From: Streptomyces sp. NBC_00358
GTDB lineage: Bacteria; Actinomycetota; Actinomycetes; Streptomycetales; Streptomycetaceae
Direction of reading: 5' to 3'
DNA: 64,000 nucleotides
Assembly (NCBI RefSeq): GCF_036099295.1
Contig: NZ_CP107976.1
Location: 8,990,001 to 9,054,000, forward strand
Below the pieces are notes generated by a model. That model was given only the letters and a program-made list of their open reading frames with translations. It ran no database searches and was not told where the DNA came from. A program made the position numbers and the translations under genes. The stretch's first letter is position 1; every line of letters starts with the position of its first letter. Shown piece after piece: positions 50,635-59,041 of the stretch.

Positions 50635-51277
50635 GGCAACTCCCTAGGACTGTGTGCGGTCATGGCTGACCGGAGAGTGCGCCTCATGGCGGTTGGTGTG
50701 TCGCGGCCCGGGAGGAACTGCAGACGAGTCCTTCGGGGCGCTGGAAAGCTGATCGGCCGGGTGGGGGACCTGCCTGGAGAACGCTGCGAAACATGATCGG
50801 TGCGGTACCGGTTCGGGCACTGCGCTGTCGACGCATGTCGATGGCGCGTGGTGCTCTTCGATACGGGGGGAGGGGCGACAAAATCCCTCGCGTTCACGCC
50901 CGTGATCGGCGCTGTCGCGGCCGGCTGACGCTGACGAGCCCTTCGGGGGGCCGGTGCGCACCCGGCCTGCCGATGCCTCGCCGGCTGCCGCGGGCCCTGC
51001 GGGCTCGGAGCGTGATGCCGGCGGGGAGTGCGAGGCGGGTGCCGCGCGTCCTGCCGTTCAGTGGAGTTGGCGTAACTGGATCACTTTGATTCTCTTCCCG
51101 GCAAGGAGCCACCTGGCGCGAGCGATTCCGCTTCATGGAATCTCTGTTCCGTTGTGCGGTAGCTAACAACCTGCTCGCCGGGCCGTCAAGCATCTACTGC
51201 ACAGTGCTTAACGCTCTTTCGCAAGGTCGGCGAAGAATCATGGCCAGAGTGTTAAGTGGCGCGCTAGGGTGCCCGAC
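50635..51277. other. Divergent control region of the allantoin genes
   Basis: About 640 bp between the permease and the XRE-cupin regulator. No gene is supported on either strand. The right end carries an inverted repeat and a TAGGGT -10 box for the regulator. The permease promoter was not identified with confidence. Confidence 0.55.
51207..51256. promoter_or_regulatory. Inverted repeat at the XRE-cupin promoter
   Basis: Arms CTTAACGCTCT (51207-51217) and AGAGTGTTAAG (51246-51256) differ from perfect symmetry by one base and are 28 bases apart. The right arm ends just before the -10 box TAGGGT (51265-51270). Likely operator for autoregulation. Confidence 0.6.
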
Positions 51278-51955
51278 ATGACGGACCGATCGTTTCCGAC
51301 CCCCGAGAGTCCGGTCACCGACCTGGGGCGCAACATCCGCGCAGCACGCCAGGCACAGGACCTGTCCCTGCGGGAGCTCGCCCGGCGTGTGGGTATCAGC
51401 GCGAGCGCCCTCTCCCAGATCGAGACCGGCAAGACCCGCGCGAGCGCCAAGACCGCCTACGAGATCGCCCAGAACCTGGGCGTCACCCTCGCCGAACTCT
51501 CCACGGATCTGAACAAGCCGCTCCACGGAACAGGATCATCCTCACCGGTCCCGAACCAGCCGGGCCCCGTGCCGGACGGCCTGGCCATCCACCTGCGCCA
51601 CGCCGTCGAGTTCATCCCCCACAGCGCCCAACGGACCGTCAACCTGCACGGCGGTGAGTCGTTCAGAGTGCTCAGCGGGCCGTCCCTGCCCGGTGCGAAC
51701 TGCCTGCTCCTCACCTACGAACCCGGCGCCTCGTCGCCGCCCAACGACGAGTTCGTGCGCCATGCCGGCCACGAGTTCAACTACCTCGTCTCCGGCCGCC
51801 TCGTCATCGAGGTCGGACCCGAGCGCCATGAGCTTTCCCCCGGTGACACCTTGACGTTCCCCGCGACGACGCCTCATCGGCTGACCAACCCGTGGCACGA
51901 GAAGGCGGAACTCGTATCGCTGTTCCTGCAGACCGCGCCCCACGAGCATTCCTGA
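51278..51955 (+). CDS. XRE-family regulator with C-terminal cupin domain
   Basis: 225 residues. The HTH is LSLRELARRVGISASALSQIETG. A cupin follows with HEFNYLVSGRLVIEVG and LSPGDTLTFPATTPHRLTN, a fold that binds small ligands. TAGGGT ends seven bases before the ATG, so the transcript is probably leaderless; GTG 51269 is the alternative start. Divergent from the allantoin operon, it is the obvious candidate for its ligand-controlled regulator. Confidence 0.9.
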   Translation: MTDRSFPTPESPVTDLGRNIRAARQAQDLSLRELARRVGISASALSQIETGKTRASAKTAYEIAQNLGVTLAELSTDLNKPLHGTGSSSPVPNQPGPVPDGLAIHLRHAVEFIPHSAQRTVNLHGGESFRVLSGPSLPGANCLLLTYEPGASSPPNDEFVRHAGHEFNYLVSGRLVIEVGPERHELSPGDTLTFPATTPHRLTNPWHEKAELVSLFLQTAPHEHS

Positions 51956-52131
51956 GAGCTGGGCGGCCACGGCCGGGTGCGACGCACCCGGCGCTGCGCT
52001 CTCCAGGGCCCCTTCCTGAAGCGCCGCGGAGAAAGTTGCGGAACGCTGTCGATCCGGGCACGTCCCGTTCGACGTCATGATGTGTGGCGCCTCGCCACAC
52101 GATGACGCGACAGGACCTGACGAGGAGACAC

Positions 52132-52776
52132 GTGGACCAACTGCTGAGAGTCATGAACTTCAACGTCTCGAGCGACGGAATCGGTGCCGGTGAGCACCAG
52201 AGTCTCGAGAGTCCGTTCGGCCACGACCAGCCCGAGAGGCTGTTCGCCTGGGCCGGGGCCACGGCGAGCTGGCCCATGCGTACGGATCCTGGCGGGAGCC
52301 GGGGCCTCGACGACTACTTCACGCGGGACTTCGCGCGCAACATCGGTGCCGAGATCATGGGCCGCAACAAGTTCGGGCCCCAGCGCGGGCCCTGGCAGGA
52401 CCATGACTGGCGCGGCTGGTGGGGGGACGAGCCCCCGTTCCGCACGCCGGTGATCGTCATGACCCACCACAGGCGTCCGTCGTTCACGCTCTCCGACACC
52501 ACGTTCCACTTCGTCGACGGCGACCCGGCGACGGTCCTCGAACAGGCGCGGGAAGCGGCACAGGGCAAGGACGTCCGGCTCGGCGGCGGGGTCACCACGA
52601 TCCGGCAGTTCCTCGACGCCGGCCTCGTCGACACCCTGCACGTGGCGGTCTCGCCGGTGAAACTCGGGTCCGGACTACGACTGTGGAAGTCCCCCGATGA
52701 GCTGCTCGACCGGTTCCACCTGGAGGTCGTGCCCAGCCCGAGCGGCGTGACACACCACCTGTTCTGGCGAAGGTGA
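52132..52776 (+). CDS. RibD C-terminal / dihydrofolate reductase-family protein
   Basis: 214 residues. The reductase fold is shown by VMNFNVSSDGIGAG, EIMGRNKFGPQRGPW, the VIVMTHHRRPSFTL strand, VRLGGGVTTIRQFL (NADPH-binding loop) and LVDTLHVAVSPVKLGSGLRL. Family members are NADPH-dependent reductases of unknown substrate, common next to regulators in Streptomyces. GAGGAGA stands just before the GTG. Confidence 0.88.
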   Translation: MDQLLRVMNFNVSSDGIGAGEHQSLESPFGHDQPERLFAWAGATASWPMRTDPGGSRGLDDYFTRDFARNIGAEIMGRNKFGPQRGPWQDHDWRGWWGDEPPFRTPVIVMTHHRRPSFTLSDTTFHFVDGDPATVLEQAREAAQGKDVRLGGGVTTIRQFLDAGLVDTLHVAVSPVKLGSGLRLWKSPDELLDRFHLEVVPSPSGVTHHLFWRR

Positions 52777-52888
52777 CGCGAGGACCCGATCGGGTTCAGG
52801 ATGCGATGGCACCCGGACGGCGGTGTGGCGGCCTGCGGTTGGAGCGACTCCGGATGGTGTCTGGCACCTACGAGATCGGCCTGACACT

Positions 52889-52934
52889 CCGGCAACGGTG
52901 CCGCGCTCGTGTGTGAGCGCGGCACCGTTGCCGG
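52889..52934. terminator. Perfect 20 bp hairpin (bidirectional terminator-like)
   Basis: A 20-base arm beginning CCGGCAACGGTG pairs without mismatch with its complement across the six-base loop GTGTGT. It lies between the convergent reductase gene and the small hypothetical gene, and is the strongest hairpin in the window. Confidence 0.8.
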
Positions 52935-53055
52935 TCAAGTGCAGTGCAGTCCAGCGGGGGGAGCAGTGCGGTCCCGAGACGGTCGATCAGACGGCCTCCC
53001 CACGTGGGGACCGGACGGCGAAGGCTTCCACGTCTCTGCCGCGTAGCTGGCTGCT

Positions 53056-53373
53056 CTACAGGGCGTGGTGCAGCCAGCGTTGGAGGACGTCGTTGACATC
53101 GGCTGGCAGAGCGCTGATCTGGTCGATGGCGGCACGGTCCTCGGGCATCGGCGGGATGCCGGCTGCGGTGAGTGCCGCATGCAGTGCGAGGCGTCGTTGG
53201 TCGTGCGGATCGAGGGCGTGGCGGGTGCGGCGGGCGTACTGGGGCGACGTCAGGAGGGAGCCGATGTCATCGCGGGACTGTGCCGGAACCGGCCAGACGG
53301 AGTCCTGGGGCTGTGCCGAACAGGGGTCTCCGAACGCGCAGGAACCAAGGCTCTCGTTGCTCCAGTGGGCCAT
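53056..53373 (-). CDS. Hypothetical protein, 105 residues
   Basis: Starts MAHWSNESLGSCAFGDPCSA and has a helical C-terminal part (RRLALHAALTAAGIPPMPED, VNDVLQRWLHH). The second part resembles small Streptomyces proteins with a short helical repeat. Two Cys lie near the N-terminus. GAGGAGACAGAG precedes the ATG. The function is unknown. Confidence 0.65.
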   Translation of the reverse strand: MAHWSNESLGSCAFGDPCSAQPQDSVWPVPAQSRDDIGSLLTSPQYARRTRHALDPHDQRRLALHAALTAAGIPPMPEDRAAIDQISALPADVNDVLQRWLHHAL

Positions 53374-53816
53374 CTCTGTCTCCTCACCGAGTTCATTGCG
53401 GATCACTGGTCCAGAGCCCTGCGAGGGCCGGTTCGGTTGCGGGTGCGGCCGTACGTCACGCTGTTGGCGCCATCGGAGGCTGATCGCCTTGTGTGACCAG
53501 CGGACGGCAGTCGATGGCTCAGCCCGGGACGAGCCGCTCGGTCCCATGGCGGGGAACGAGTCGCGGTGGTCGAGGTCCGGGGAGGCAGGACCGGCTCCGC
53601 GGTTCGCCTTCCGGCACCGGCTGCGGTCGGCGATGAGCGGGCACGTCGGGCGTGACGCGAGGACGGTCCGCGCCCACGCCGAGAGTCGGGTGCGCCGGGC
53701 GTGGACGCGGGAGGCGGTGTGATCCGAACCGCCGTCGGACCATGAGGCGCCCGGGAGCGTTTCCGGTGCCCAAAATCATAGTGCCGACAACTGTCCTTCG
53801 AACTAATGTCCCTCGG
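53374..53816. other. Intergenic region
   Basis: About 440 bp between divergent genes. No gene is supported. TAATGT at 53804-53809, seven bases before the next GTG, is a likely leaderless -10 box. Confidence 0.45.
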
Positions 53817-54281
53817 GTGATCTCCCAAGACGACGCCCTCGGCGAGCCGGCGGAAGTGACCGTTCGTTGCCAGGACGACCGAGCCGTTCATGTGCGTCTC
53901 TGCGACCTCTTCGTTCAAGACGAGGACTGCGTGCACTACGCCATCGAGGTCGGCGCGCCCGGTTTGAACGCTCGCCTCGACGGGGTGGCGGCCTGGAACT
54001 GGAACGGGGACCTGGTTCCCTTTCTGGAGGGGCTCGCCAGGGACTTCCGAGGTTGGCAGGGCGAGCGTGTCTGGCAGACCAACGATCGTGACCTGACGCT
54101 CAGAGCGGTCTTCCGCTCGGGCGGCCATGTCGGCTTGACCTGGACTCTTCGTCCGTGGAGGACGCCCGTCGACAGTTGGGATGCCTCGGTCACCACCTGG
54201 CTGGAAGCCGGCGAGCAGATGTCGGCCCTCGCGGCCGACGTCCGGCAGTTGCTCGGGCAGGACACCGGCCGTCATGGCTGA
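53817..54281 (+). CDS. DUF6228 family protein
   Basis: 154 residues of one conserved domain: VISQDDALGEPAEVTVRC at the start, DEDCVHYAIEVGAPGLNARL, FLEGLARDFRGWQGERVW, and SGGHVGLTWTLRPW near the end. The pattern agrees with DUF6228, a common small actinobacterial family without known function. The GTG at 53817 starts the conserved part; an ATG at 53742 is in frame but adds unrelated residues. Confidence 0.82.
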   Translation: MISQDDALGEPAEVTVRCQDDRAVHVRLCDLFVQDEDCVHYAIEVGAPGLNARLDGVAAWNWNGDLVPFLEGLARDFRGWQGERVWQTNDRDLTLRAVFRSGGHVGLTWTLRPWRTPVDSWDASVTTWLEAGEQMSALAADVRQLLGQDTGRHG

Positions 54282-54363
54282 ACCGCGCCTCGCCCGGACT
54301 CTCGGCGGACACGGGTGGGCCGAACGCACGGTCCGGCCCTCCGCCGGGCGACTCACGGACTGA

Positions 54364-54867
54364 TCAGGACGTCGGCGGAGCCGGTGGCGCGGCCGGTGAG
54401 CCGGGCGCTGCGGGGTGTCCCGGGGTGGGGAGCGCCCACAACGGGATGGCTCCAGGATGGGGCAGGGGGACCCAGTCGGTGCCGCGGTGAGTCTGCCACC
54501 ACTGGCCGATCACGTGGAACTTCTCCTCGAAGCGGCGGTCCCGTTGGAGGAATCCGGTGATCGGTGCACGGAGTTGGGTGCGGCGGCCGTCGGCCTCGTA
54601 GAGCACGATGACCCGGCCGCCCATGACCGGCTCGACGCACACGTTCTGTACGGACGCCCACGGGATGATGCGACGCCGGAGATTACGCACCCGGGCGGTC
54701 GACGGGGTCAGCGTGATCCCGAAGGGTGAAACCGTCACCGACAGCACCACGAGCACGACCCACACGGCAGTGAACCACGCGTCGAACGCGGGCTGCCGGT
54801 CATCGGTGACCGACCGCAGGACGGCGTCGAACCCCATGCAGGCCGCGATGAGGATCCCGGGTGGCAT
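54364..54867 (-). CDS. PH-domain-like membrane protein, probably frameshifted at the 5' end
   Basis: 167 residues in this frame. Two hydrophobic segments (PPGILIAACMGFDAVL and FTAVWVVLVVLSVTVSPFG) precede a bacterial PH-like domain (ARVRNLRRRIIPWASVQN, GRVIVLYEADGRRTQLRAPI, RRFEEKFHVIGQWW) and a Pro/Ala-rich tail. The ATG at 54867 has no ribosome site. Upstream the same frame encodes EEIRFRLGIRQR, while an ATG at 54940 with a GGGAGAGG-type site opens MTESQVGGGPGPG in another frame. A one-base change in the G/C run at about 54903-54921 would join them. Confidence 0.75.
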   Translation of the reverse strand: MPPGILIAACMGFDAVLRSVTDDRQPAFDAWFTAVWVVLVVLSVTVSPFGITLTPSTARVRNLRRRIIPWASVQNVCVEPVMGGRVIVLYEADGRRTQLRAPITGFLQRDRRFEEKFHVIGQWWQTHRGTDWVPLPHPGAIPLWALPTPGHPAAPGSPAAPPAPPTS

Positions 54868-54940
54868 GCGCTGACGGATGCCGAGCCTGAAGCGAATCTC
54901 TTCCGGGGCCGGGCCCCCCGCCCACCTGGGACTCCGTCAT

Positions 54941-55251
54941 GTCCGTCCCGCCTCTCCCGGCCGTACGGGCCGGTCCGCGCATGATTGCCCGCGCAGCATG
55001 ACAGACGCTCGCGGCACGGCCGGAAGCGCCCCGGCGGACGCCGTCCTCCCTCAACACCCCGGGATGGTCCGGAAGGTACTTGCCGCTGGCGAACGGACCG
55101 ACGGAAGCCCGGCCGCACGACGGGTCGGATCGTGCCGGTGTCGGACATCGCGTGTATCCGCGGTCTTTCACTCGGAGCGCCGGACAACAGGACCTGCCGC
55201 GCCGAACAGCAACGGACAAGGTGTCTCCCTCCGTGAGCGTTTAGCGGCACT
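54941..55251. other. Intergenic region without a supported gene
   Basis: About 310 bp. No family or ribosome site was found. The right border carries the inverted repeat of the next gene. Confidence 0.4.
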
Positions 55252-55301
55252 AATGAGCATCAACACCCAAGGCATGCCATGGGGCATTTAATATGCTCAT
55301 T
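55252..55301. promoter_or_regulatory. Inverted repeat and promoter region of the secreted protein gene
   Basis: AATGAGCAT (55252-55260) and ATGCTCATT (55293-55301) are perfect 9 bp arms, 32 bases apart. A TTAATAT -10-like box lies between the palindromic centre and the right arm. The region is notably AT-rich. Confidence 0.5.
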
Positions 55302-55335
55302 GACTGAATCATCCGGTCTGATGATGGAGGTGTGT

Positions 55336-55731
55336 ATGCGCAAGTGGGCGAAGATCGCTCTTGTGGCAGCCATGGCCTTGGGGGGCATTTCGGGACCGAG
55401 CGCAGGAGTCGGTTCCGCCGCGACGAGCTGCTACGGGGGTGCTCGGTCGGCGACCATCAGGTTGTCGAACGGCTTCAACGCGGTGGGGCCCTACTACACG
55501 ACCAACCGCTGCGCGGACATCAACGTGCGGCTTACGTACGTCCGGTACCAGACGGACGCCCGCTCCTGCCTGGAGCGTGCCAACGGTTCGACGATCAGCT
55601 GTAGCCGTTGGAAGCTGCTGCCGTATCCGGGATGGACGACGTTGTCCACCAACGTGCGGGACAACACCCGCTTCCGCCTGGAGTTCAAGACACAGCCCGG
55701 TGAGTACATCAGGTATCTCGAAGCCGCGTAA
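55336..55731 (+). CDS. Secreted hypothetical protein, 131 residues
   Basis: A Sec signal (IALVAAMALGGISGPSAGVG) is followed by a mature part with four Cys (SCYGGARSATIRLS, NRCADINVRL, ARSCLERANGSTISC). It ends in EFKTQPGEYIRYLEAA. The family is not recognised; disulfide-stabilised small secreted proteins are common around sporulation genes. GGAGG lies five bases before the ATG. Confidence 0.7.
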   Translation: MRKWAKIALVAAMALGGISGPSAGVGSAATSCYGGARSATIRLSNGFNAVGPYYTTNRCADINVRLTYVRYQTDARSCLERANGSTISCSRWKLLPYPGWTTLSTNVRDNTRFRLEFKTQPGEYIRYLEAA

Positions 55732-55902
55732 GCCGCGTAGGGCGCGTACGCGGGTGGCCGGGTTGGTGGCGCCGGGCGTAACGTCCGGCCGCCACCTACC
55801 TGGTCGAGGCGAAGCGGGAGTATCACCGGCCTGCGGCGGGCGGTCGTTGGAGGGCCCCCGACCGCTGGGTGCGGTCGGGGCCCTCGGGGCTGCGAGGGAG
55901 GA

Positions 55903-57566
55903 TCAGCGTGAGTGGCCCGCGGCCTGTTCCTGCAGCAGGCCGGCGATACGGGCCAGGTCGTCGCCGATGTCGATGACGCCCTGGATGTCCGGGGTGGACG
56001 CGCCGTTCACCGCGAGGTAGAAGGTGTGCAGGCGTCCGTGGCCGGCGTCGAGGTAGCCGCCGATGCTTTCCGCGCCGACCGCCAGTCGCTCGTTGAGGGC
56101 GTCGAGGCCGGCGACCGTACCGGTCTTCGCCCACACCTTGCCCTTGCCGGGGCAGGTGGGTTCGCCGTCGCAGACGAAGGCCAGGAGGCCGTCGACGCCG
56201 AGGATCGGCTGGGCCTCGCGGAAACGGTCCGCGTCGGGAGTTCCCTGCCAGTAGTGCAGCAGTTCGTTCTCCGCCCGCGGGGTCACCCGGTCGACGGGAT
56301 TGCCGCCGCGGCCGTCGAGGAGCTGCACCTGCGTCGGGTCGACCCCGGCCTTGCGCAGGAAGCGGTTCAGGACGGGGAAGCCGTCGATGCACTGGTGGCT
56401 GCCGGCGGTGACGGCCATCAGGCAGATCGCGAGGTTGGCACCGAGGTTGTGGCTGACTTTGAAGATGAGCTTGGCGTACTGGGCGTAGACCGGCGAGACG
56501 TACGCGGCGACGCGCCGCGTACCCGCGTAGGACCGCGGTACGAGGTCGGCCGGGTTGGGGCCGGTCGGTCGAGCGGCCACCCTGACGCCTGCCCGGGCGA
56601 GCGCCTCGATCAGCGCGGTGCGCCCGAAGGCCGCCGGATCCTGGACGTTCGAGATGTGCAGCACCGGCTTCGCGTCGGCGGCGATCGTGCCCGACAGCTT
56701 GATCCGCGTGCCGTCGGGGGAGGCGGACACCTGGATGTCCGTGGCCCCGCCCGCGGCGACCGTCCGCACGGTCGAGGTCACCCGGTAGGGCGCGACCTGG
56801 GGACGCCAGCTCAGTTGCGCGGGCCGGCCGGGAGAGGTCGGGGTGGACAGCAGGTCGATGACGTTGTCGTTGATGATCAACGGGGCGGCGTCGGATCGAG
56901 CTCCGCGTAGGAGGTGAACAGCCGGGTGTCGACGGCCAGGTTCCCCCGCACTTCGGTGATGCCGGAACGGCGTACCTGACGGGCGATGCGGTTGAGCCCG
57001 GCGAGTGGGTTCTCCGGGGTGAGGATCGCCCCGGGGACGTCGTTGGCGTAGGTGTGGTCGATCGTGGTGTACGACACCGCACCGTCGGGCGCGGTTCGGC
57101 CGCCCATGGTCAGATCACCCTTCCCGACCAGAACGAGATTGCCGTTCAGTACCGAGCCGTTGCGGCGGCCGACCGCCTGGACGGGGGTGGTGAACCGGTG
57201 GTCACCGCCCAGGGCGTTCCAGGCGCCGGAGACGCTGACCAGCTTGGCCGTCGACCCGGGGATGAAGAACTGGTCCGGATGCTGTGAGTGGATGACCCGG
57301 CCGGTCCTGTTGTCGATCTCCAGCAGCCCCCACTGGGCGTGCTTGTAGGCCGGCTTGTGCATGATGGCGGTGATGTCAGGGCTGAGGCCGTCGCCGTGCG
57401 GGCCCATCGGGCCCATGCCCATGGTCAGGGCGCCGGTGACCACGGCCGCGACGGCGCCGACCCACCCGCGCCGAAATCCACGGCCGGGCCGGGCCAACCC
57501 GGCCTGCTGATTCTGCTGTTGTTTGTGAAGCACGGCCGCACACATACCGCACCGGTCTTCCGCCAT
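55903..57566 (-). pseudogene. dacB: D-alanyl-D-alanine carboxypeptidase (S13, PBP4-type), frameshifted
   Basis: Two adjoining frames make one S13 penicillin-binding protein of about 550 residues. The first (57566-56877) has a membrane or signal segment and the SxxK motif STAKL (S105, K108). The second (56880-55903) has SxN in VSHNLGAN and KTG in AKTGTVAG. The break is near 56882: the first frame ends ELDPTPPR and stops, and the second continues LIINDNVIDLL. One extra C in the CCCC run would join them. It trims peptidoglycan peptides if functional; a sequencing error is possible. Confidence 0.85.
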
Positions 57567-57922
57567 ACCCCTCGTACACGCGCCCGTTCACTCACCTGGC
57601 GGTCTCCCCGCACGCGTGCGGTCCAGGCGCTTTGTGAGGTCGCGATCAACTGCTGGGTCGGAGGAGTCCGAGAGCCGCAACTTCGGCCCTCCGCACGGGA
57701 GGACCGCGATCGTCCTGGCGACCTCGCCGAGCGGCACGGAACTCGCCGCGTTCCGCCGGGTCATCGACGCGGACGACTTCCCTGTCCGCGAAGACGCTGG
57801 TGTCCAGGCGGTCGAGGAGGCCGGCGGGGTCTTGGTACACCGCGTGGGCGCCCGCCGCCTCCACCCGGACAGTCCGGTTCGGGGCACCGGCTACCTCGTC
57901 CTCGTCAGTGGCGGCGACAGGT
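57567..57922. other. Decayed region upstream of the carboxypeptidase
   Basis: About 355 bp. A minus frame reads GAHAVYQDPAGLLDRLD, which resembles the end of HAD phosphatases, but nothing else of that fold is present. No intact gene is supported. Confidence 0.4.
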
Positions 57923-57956
57923 CCTGTCCCGGGCAAGTCACCTTGCCCGGGACAGG
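57923..57956. terminator. Perfect 15 bp hairpin, followed by a second short hairpin
   Basis: CCTGTCCCGGGCAAG pairs with CTTGCCCGGGACAGG across a four-base loop. A second hairpin, AGCCAAG with CTTGGCT, lies at about 57973-57991. On the minus strand they follow the stop of the PfpI remnant. Confidence 0.7.
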
Positions 57957-58006
57957 GGCGAATTTACGTTCAGCCAAGCCCGACTTGGCTTGAACCGGTC
58001 CCGCGA

Positions 58007-58262
58007 TCAGACGGCCGCACGGCCCAACTCGTGCACCAGGGCCTGCCAGAACGCCTTCAGGTCGTCCGGTTCGCGGCCGGTGATCAGGGTGTTCGGGCCG
58101 CTGTCGCAGACCTTGACCTGTTCGTCCACCCAATTCCCGGCCGCGTTGCGGATGTCGGTGCGCAGGCTCGGCCACGAAGTGAGGTTGCGCCCGTGCAGCA
58201 CATCGGCCTCGACGAGAATCCACGGGGCGTGGCAAATGGCCGCCACCGGCCTGCCCGTTGGC
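58007..58262 (-). pseudogene. C-terminal remnant of a PfpI/DJ-1 family protein
   Basis: The frame GRPVAAICHAPWILVEADV, then LTSWPSLRTDIRNAAGNWVD, is the second half of a PfpI-type stress protein. It includes the nucleophile Cys in AICHAP. The first half, with the Glu of the active site, is absent and is replaced by unrelated sequence after the hemerythrin remnant. An internal ATG (58246) would give 79 residues, too short for the fold. Confidence 0.72.
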
Positions 58263-58306
58263 TCGACGGCGTTCGATCCACCGAGCGGCTGCCTGTCCCG
58301 AACGGC

Positions 58307-58546
58307 CTACCGCTCGGCGCTGGGAACGGCGTGGGGCTCGCTCGGAGCCGTCGTCTTGGCCGATTCCATCTGCTCCCCCAGTTCGGAGAGCCGGTTGCGG
58401 CCCATGGTCTTGCGTACGTCGGGAAAACCCTCCTGCTCCTCCTCCTCGACGTGGTGGCGGACGTTCTCCATCAGGACGGTCATCTTGGCGTCGAACCGTT
58501 CGTCCGCCGCTCCGCGGCTGAGGCGCTGACCAGAGCCGCGGGAACC
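58307..58546 (-). pseudogene. C-terminal remnant of a hemerythrin-domain protein
   Basis: A frame directly behind the stop of the winged-helix gene reads ERFDAKMTVLMENVRHHVEE and EGFPDVRKTMGRNRLSELGEQ. This is the second half of an HHE cation-binding domain with its HHxxEEE-type iron ligands. The first helices and a start codon are missing. It ends TTAPSEPHAVPSAER, a typical tail. Confidence 0.65.
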
Positions 58547-58942
58547 TTACGAGGTGGCCGTGCTGTCGTCGTGAGTGAGCACATCGGAACGATCGGATGG
58601 GGACTGCGCCGTTCGTTGTCCCGGCGGGGTATCGGGAGAGCTCTCGTGCTGGTCGAGAGCCGCCAGGAGACCGGCCACCGTCAGGCCCGAGTCGGCCGGG
58701 TGCCGAAGGATGGTCCCGGGTTGGATGTGGTACAGGTTCGTGCGCCCGCGCCGGGTGTGGTCCAGGTAGCCGTCCTGCTCCAGATCCGAAATGATCTTCT
58801 GGACTGCCCGTTCGGTGAGCCGACACCGTGCGGCGATGTCGCGGATGCGCGTGCCTTGCGCACCGGAGGCGATCGCGGCGAGGACTCGTGCGTGGTTGGT
58901 CACAAAGGTCCAGCCGCTGTGTCCCTCGGGTACCTCAGTCAT
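58547..58942 (-). CDS. Winged-helix (MarR/ArsR-like) transcriptional regulator
   Basis: 131 residues. The HTH lies in GTRIRDIAARCRLTERAVQKIISDLE, and the wing is YLDHTRRGRTNLYHIQ. A disordered tail rich in Ser/Thr/Asp follows. It is monodomain and has no ligand pocket. TTGAAT, 17 bases and TACTCT precede the ATG by six bases, so the transcript should be leaderless. It is followed by the hemerythrin remnant and may once have controlled it. Confidence 0.85.
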   Translation of the reverse strand: MTEVPEGHSGWTFVTNHARVLAAIASGAQGTRIRDIAARCRLTERAVQKIISDLEQDGYLDHTRRGRTNLYHIQPGTILRHPADSGLTVAGLLAALDQHESSPDTPPGQRTAQSPSDRSDVLTHDDSTATS

Positions 58943-58948
58943 CCCCCC

Positions 58949-58977
58949 AGAGTAGGCCCTTTAGTTCACGCATTCAA
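58949..58977 (-). promoter_or_regulatory. Promoter of the winged-helix gene
   Basis: On the minus strand, TTGAAT (58977-58972) and TACTCT (58954-58949) are 17 bp apart. The -10 box ends six bases before the start ATG, which suggests a leaderless transcript. Confidence 0.6.
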
Positions 58978-59041
58978 AAGGGCGAAAGAAAGTTCATGTA
59001 TCTCTTGACGTGTAACAAGGTCGAGGGTGAACCTGTATGCC

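Noticed and set aside
59005..59010. TTGACG considered as the -35 box of the STAS-ANTAR gene
   Set aside because: No -10 box at 16-19 bp; the spaced sequence is inside the coding start.
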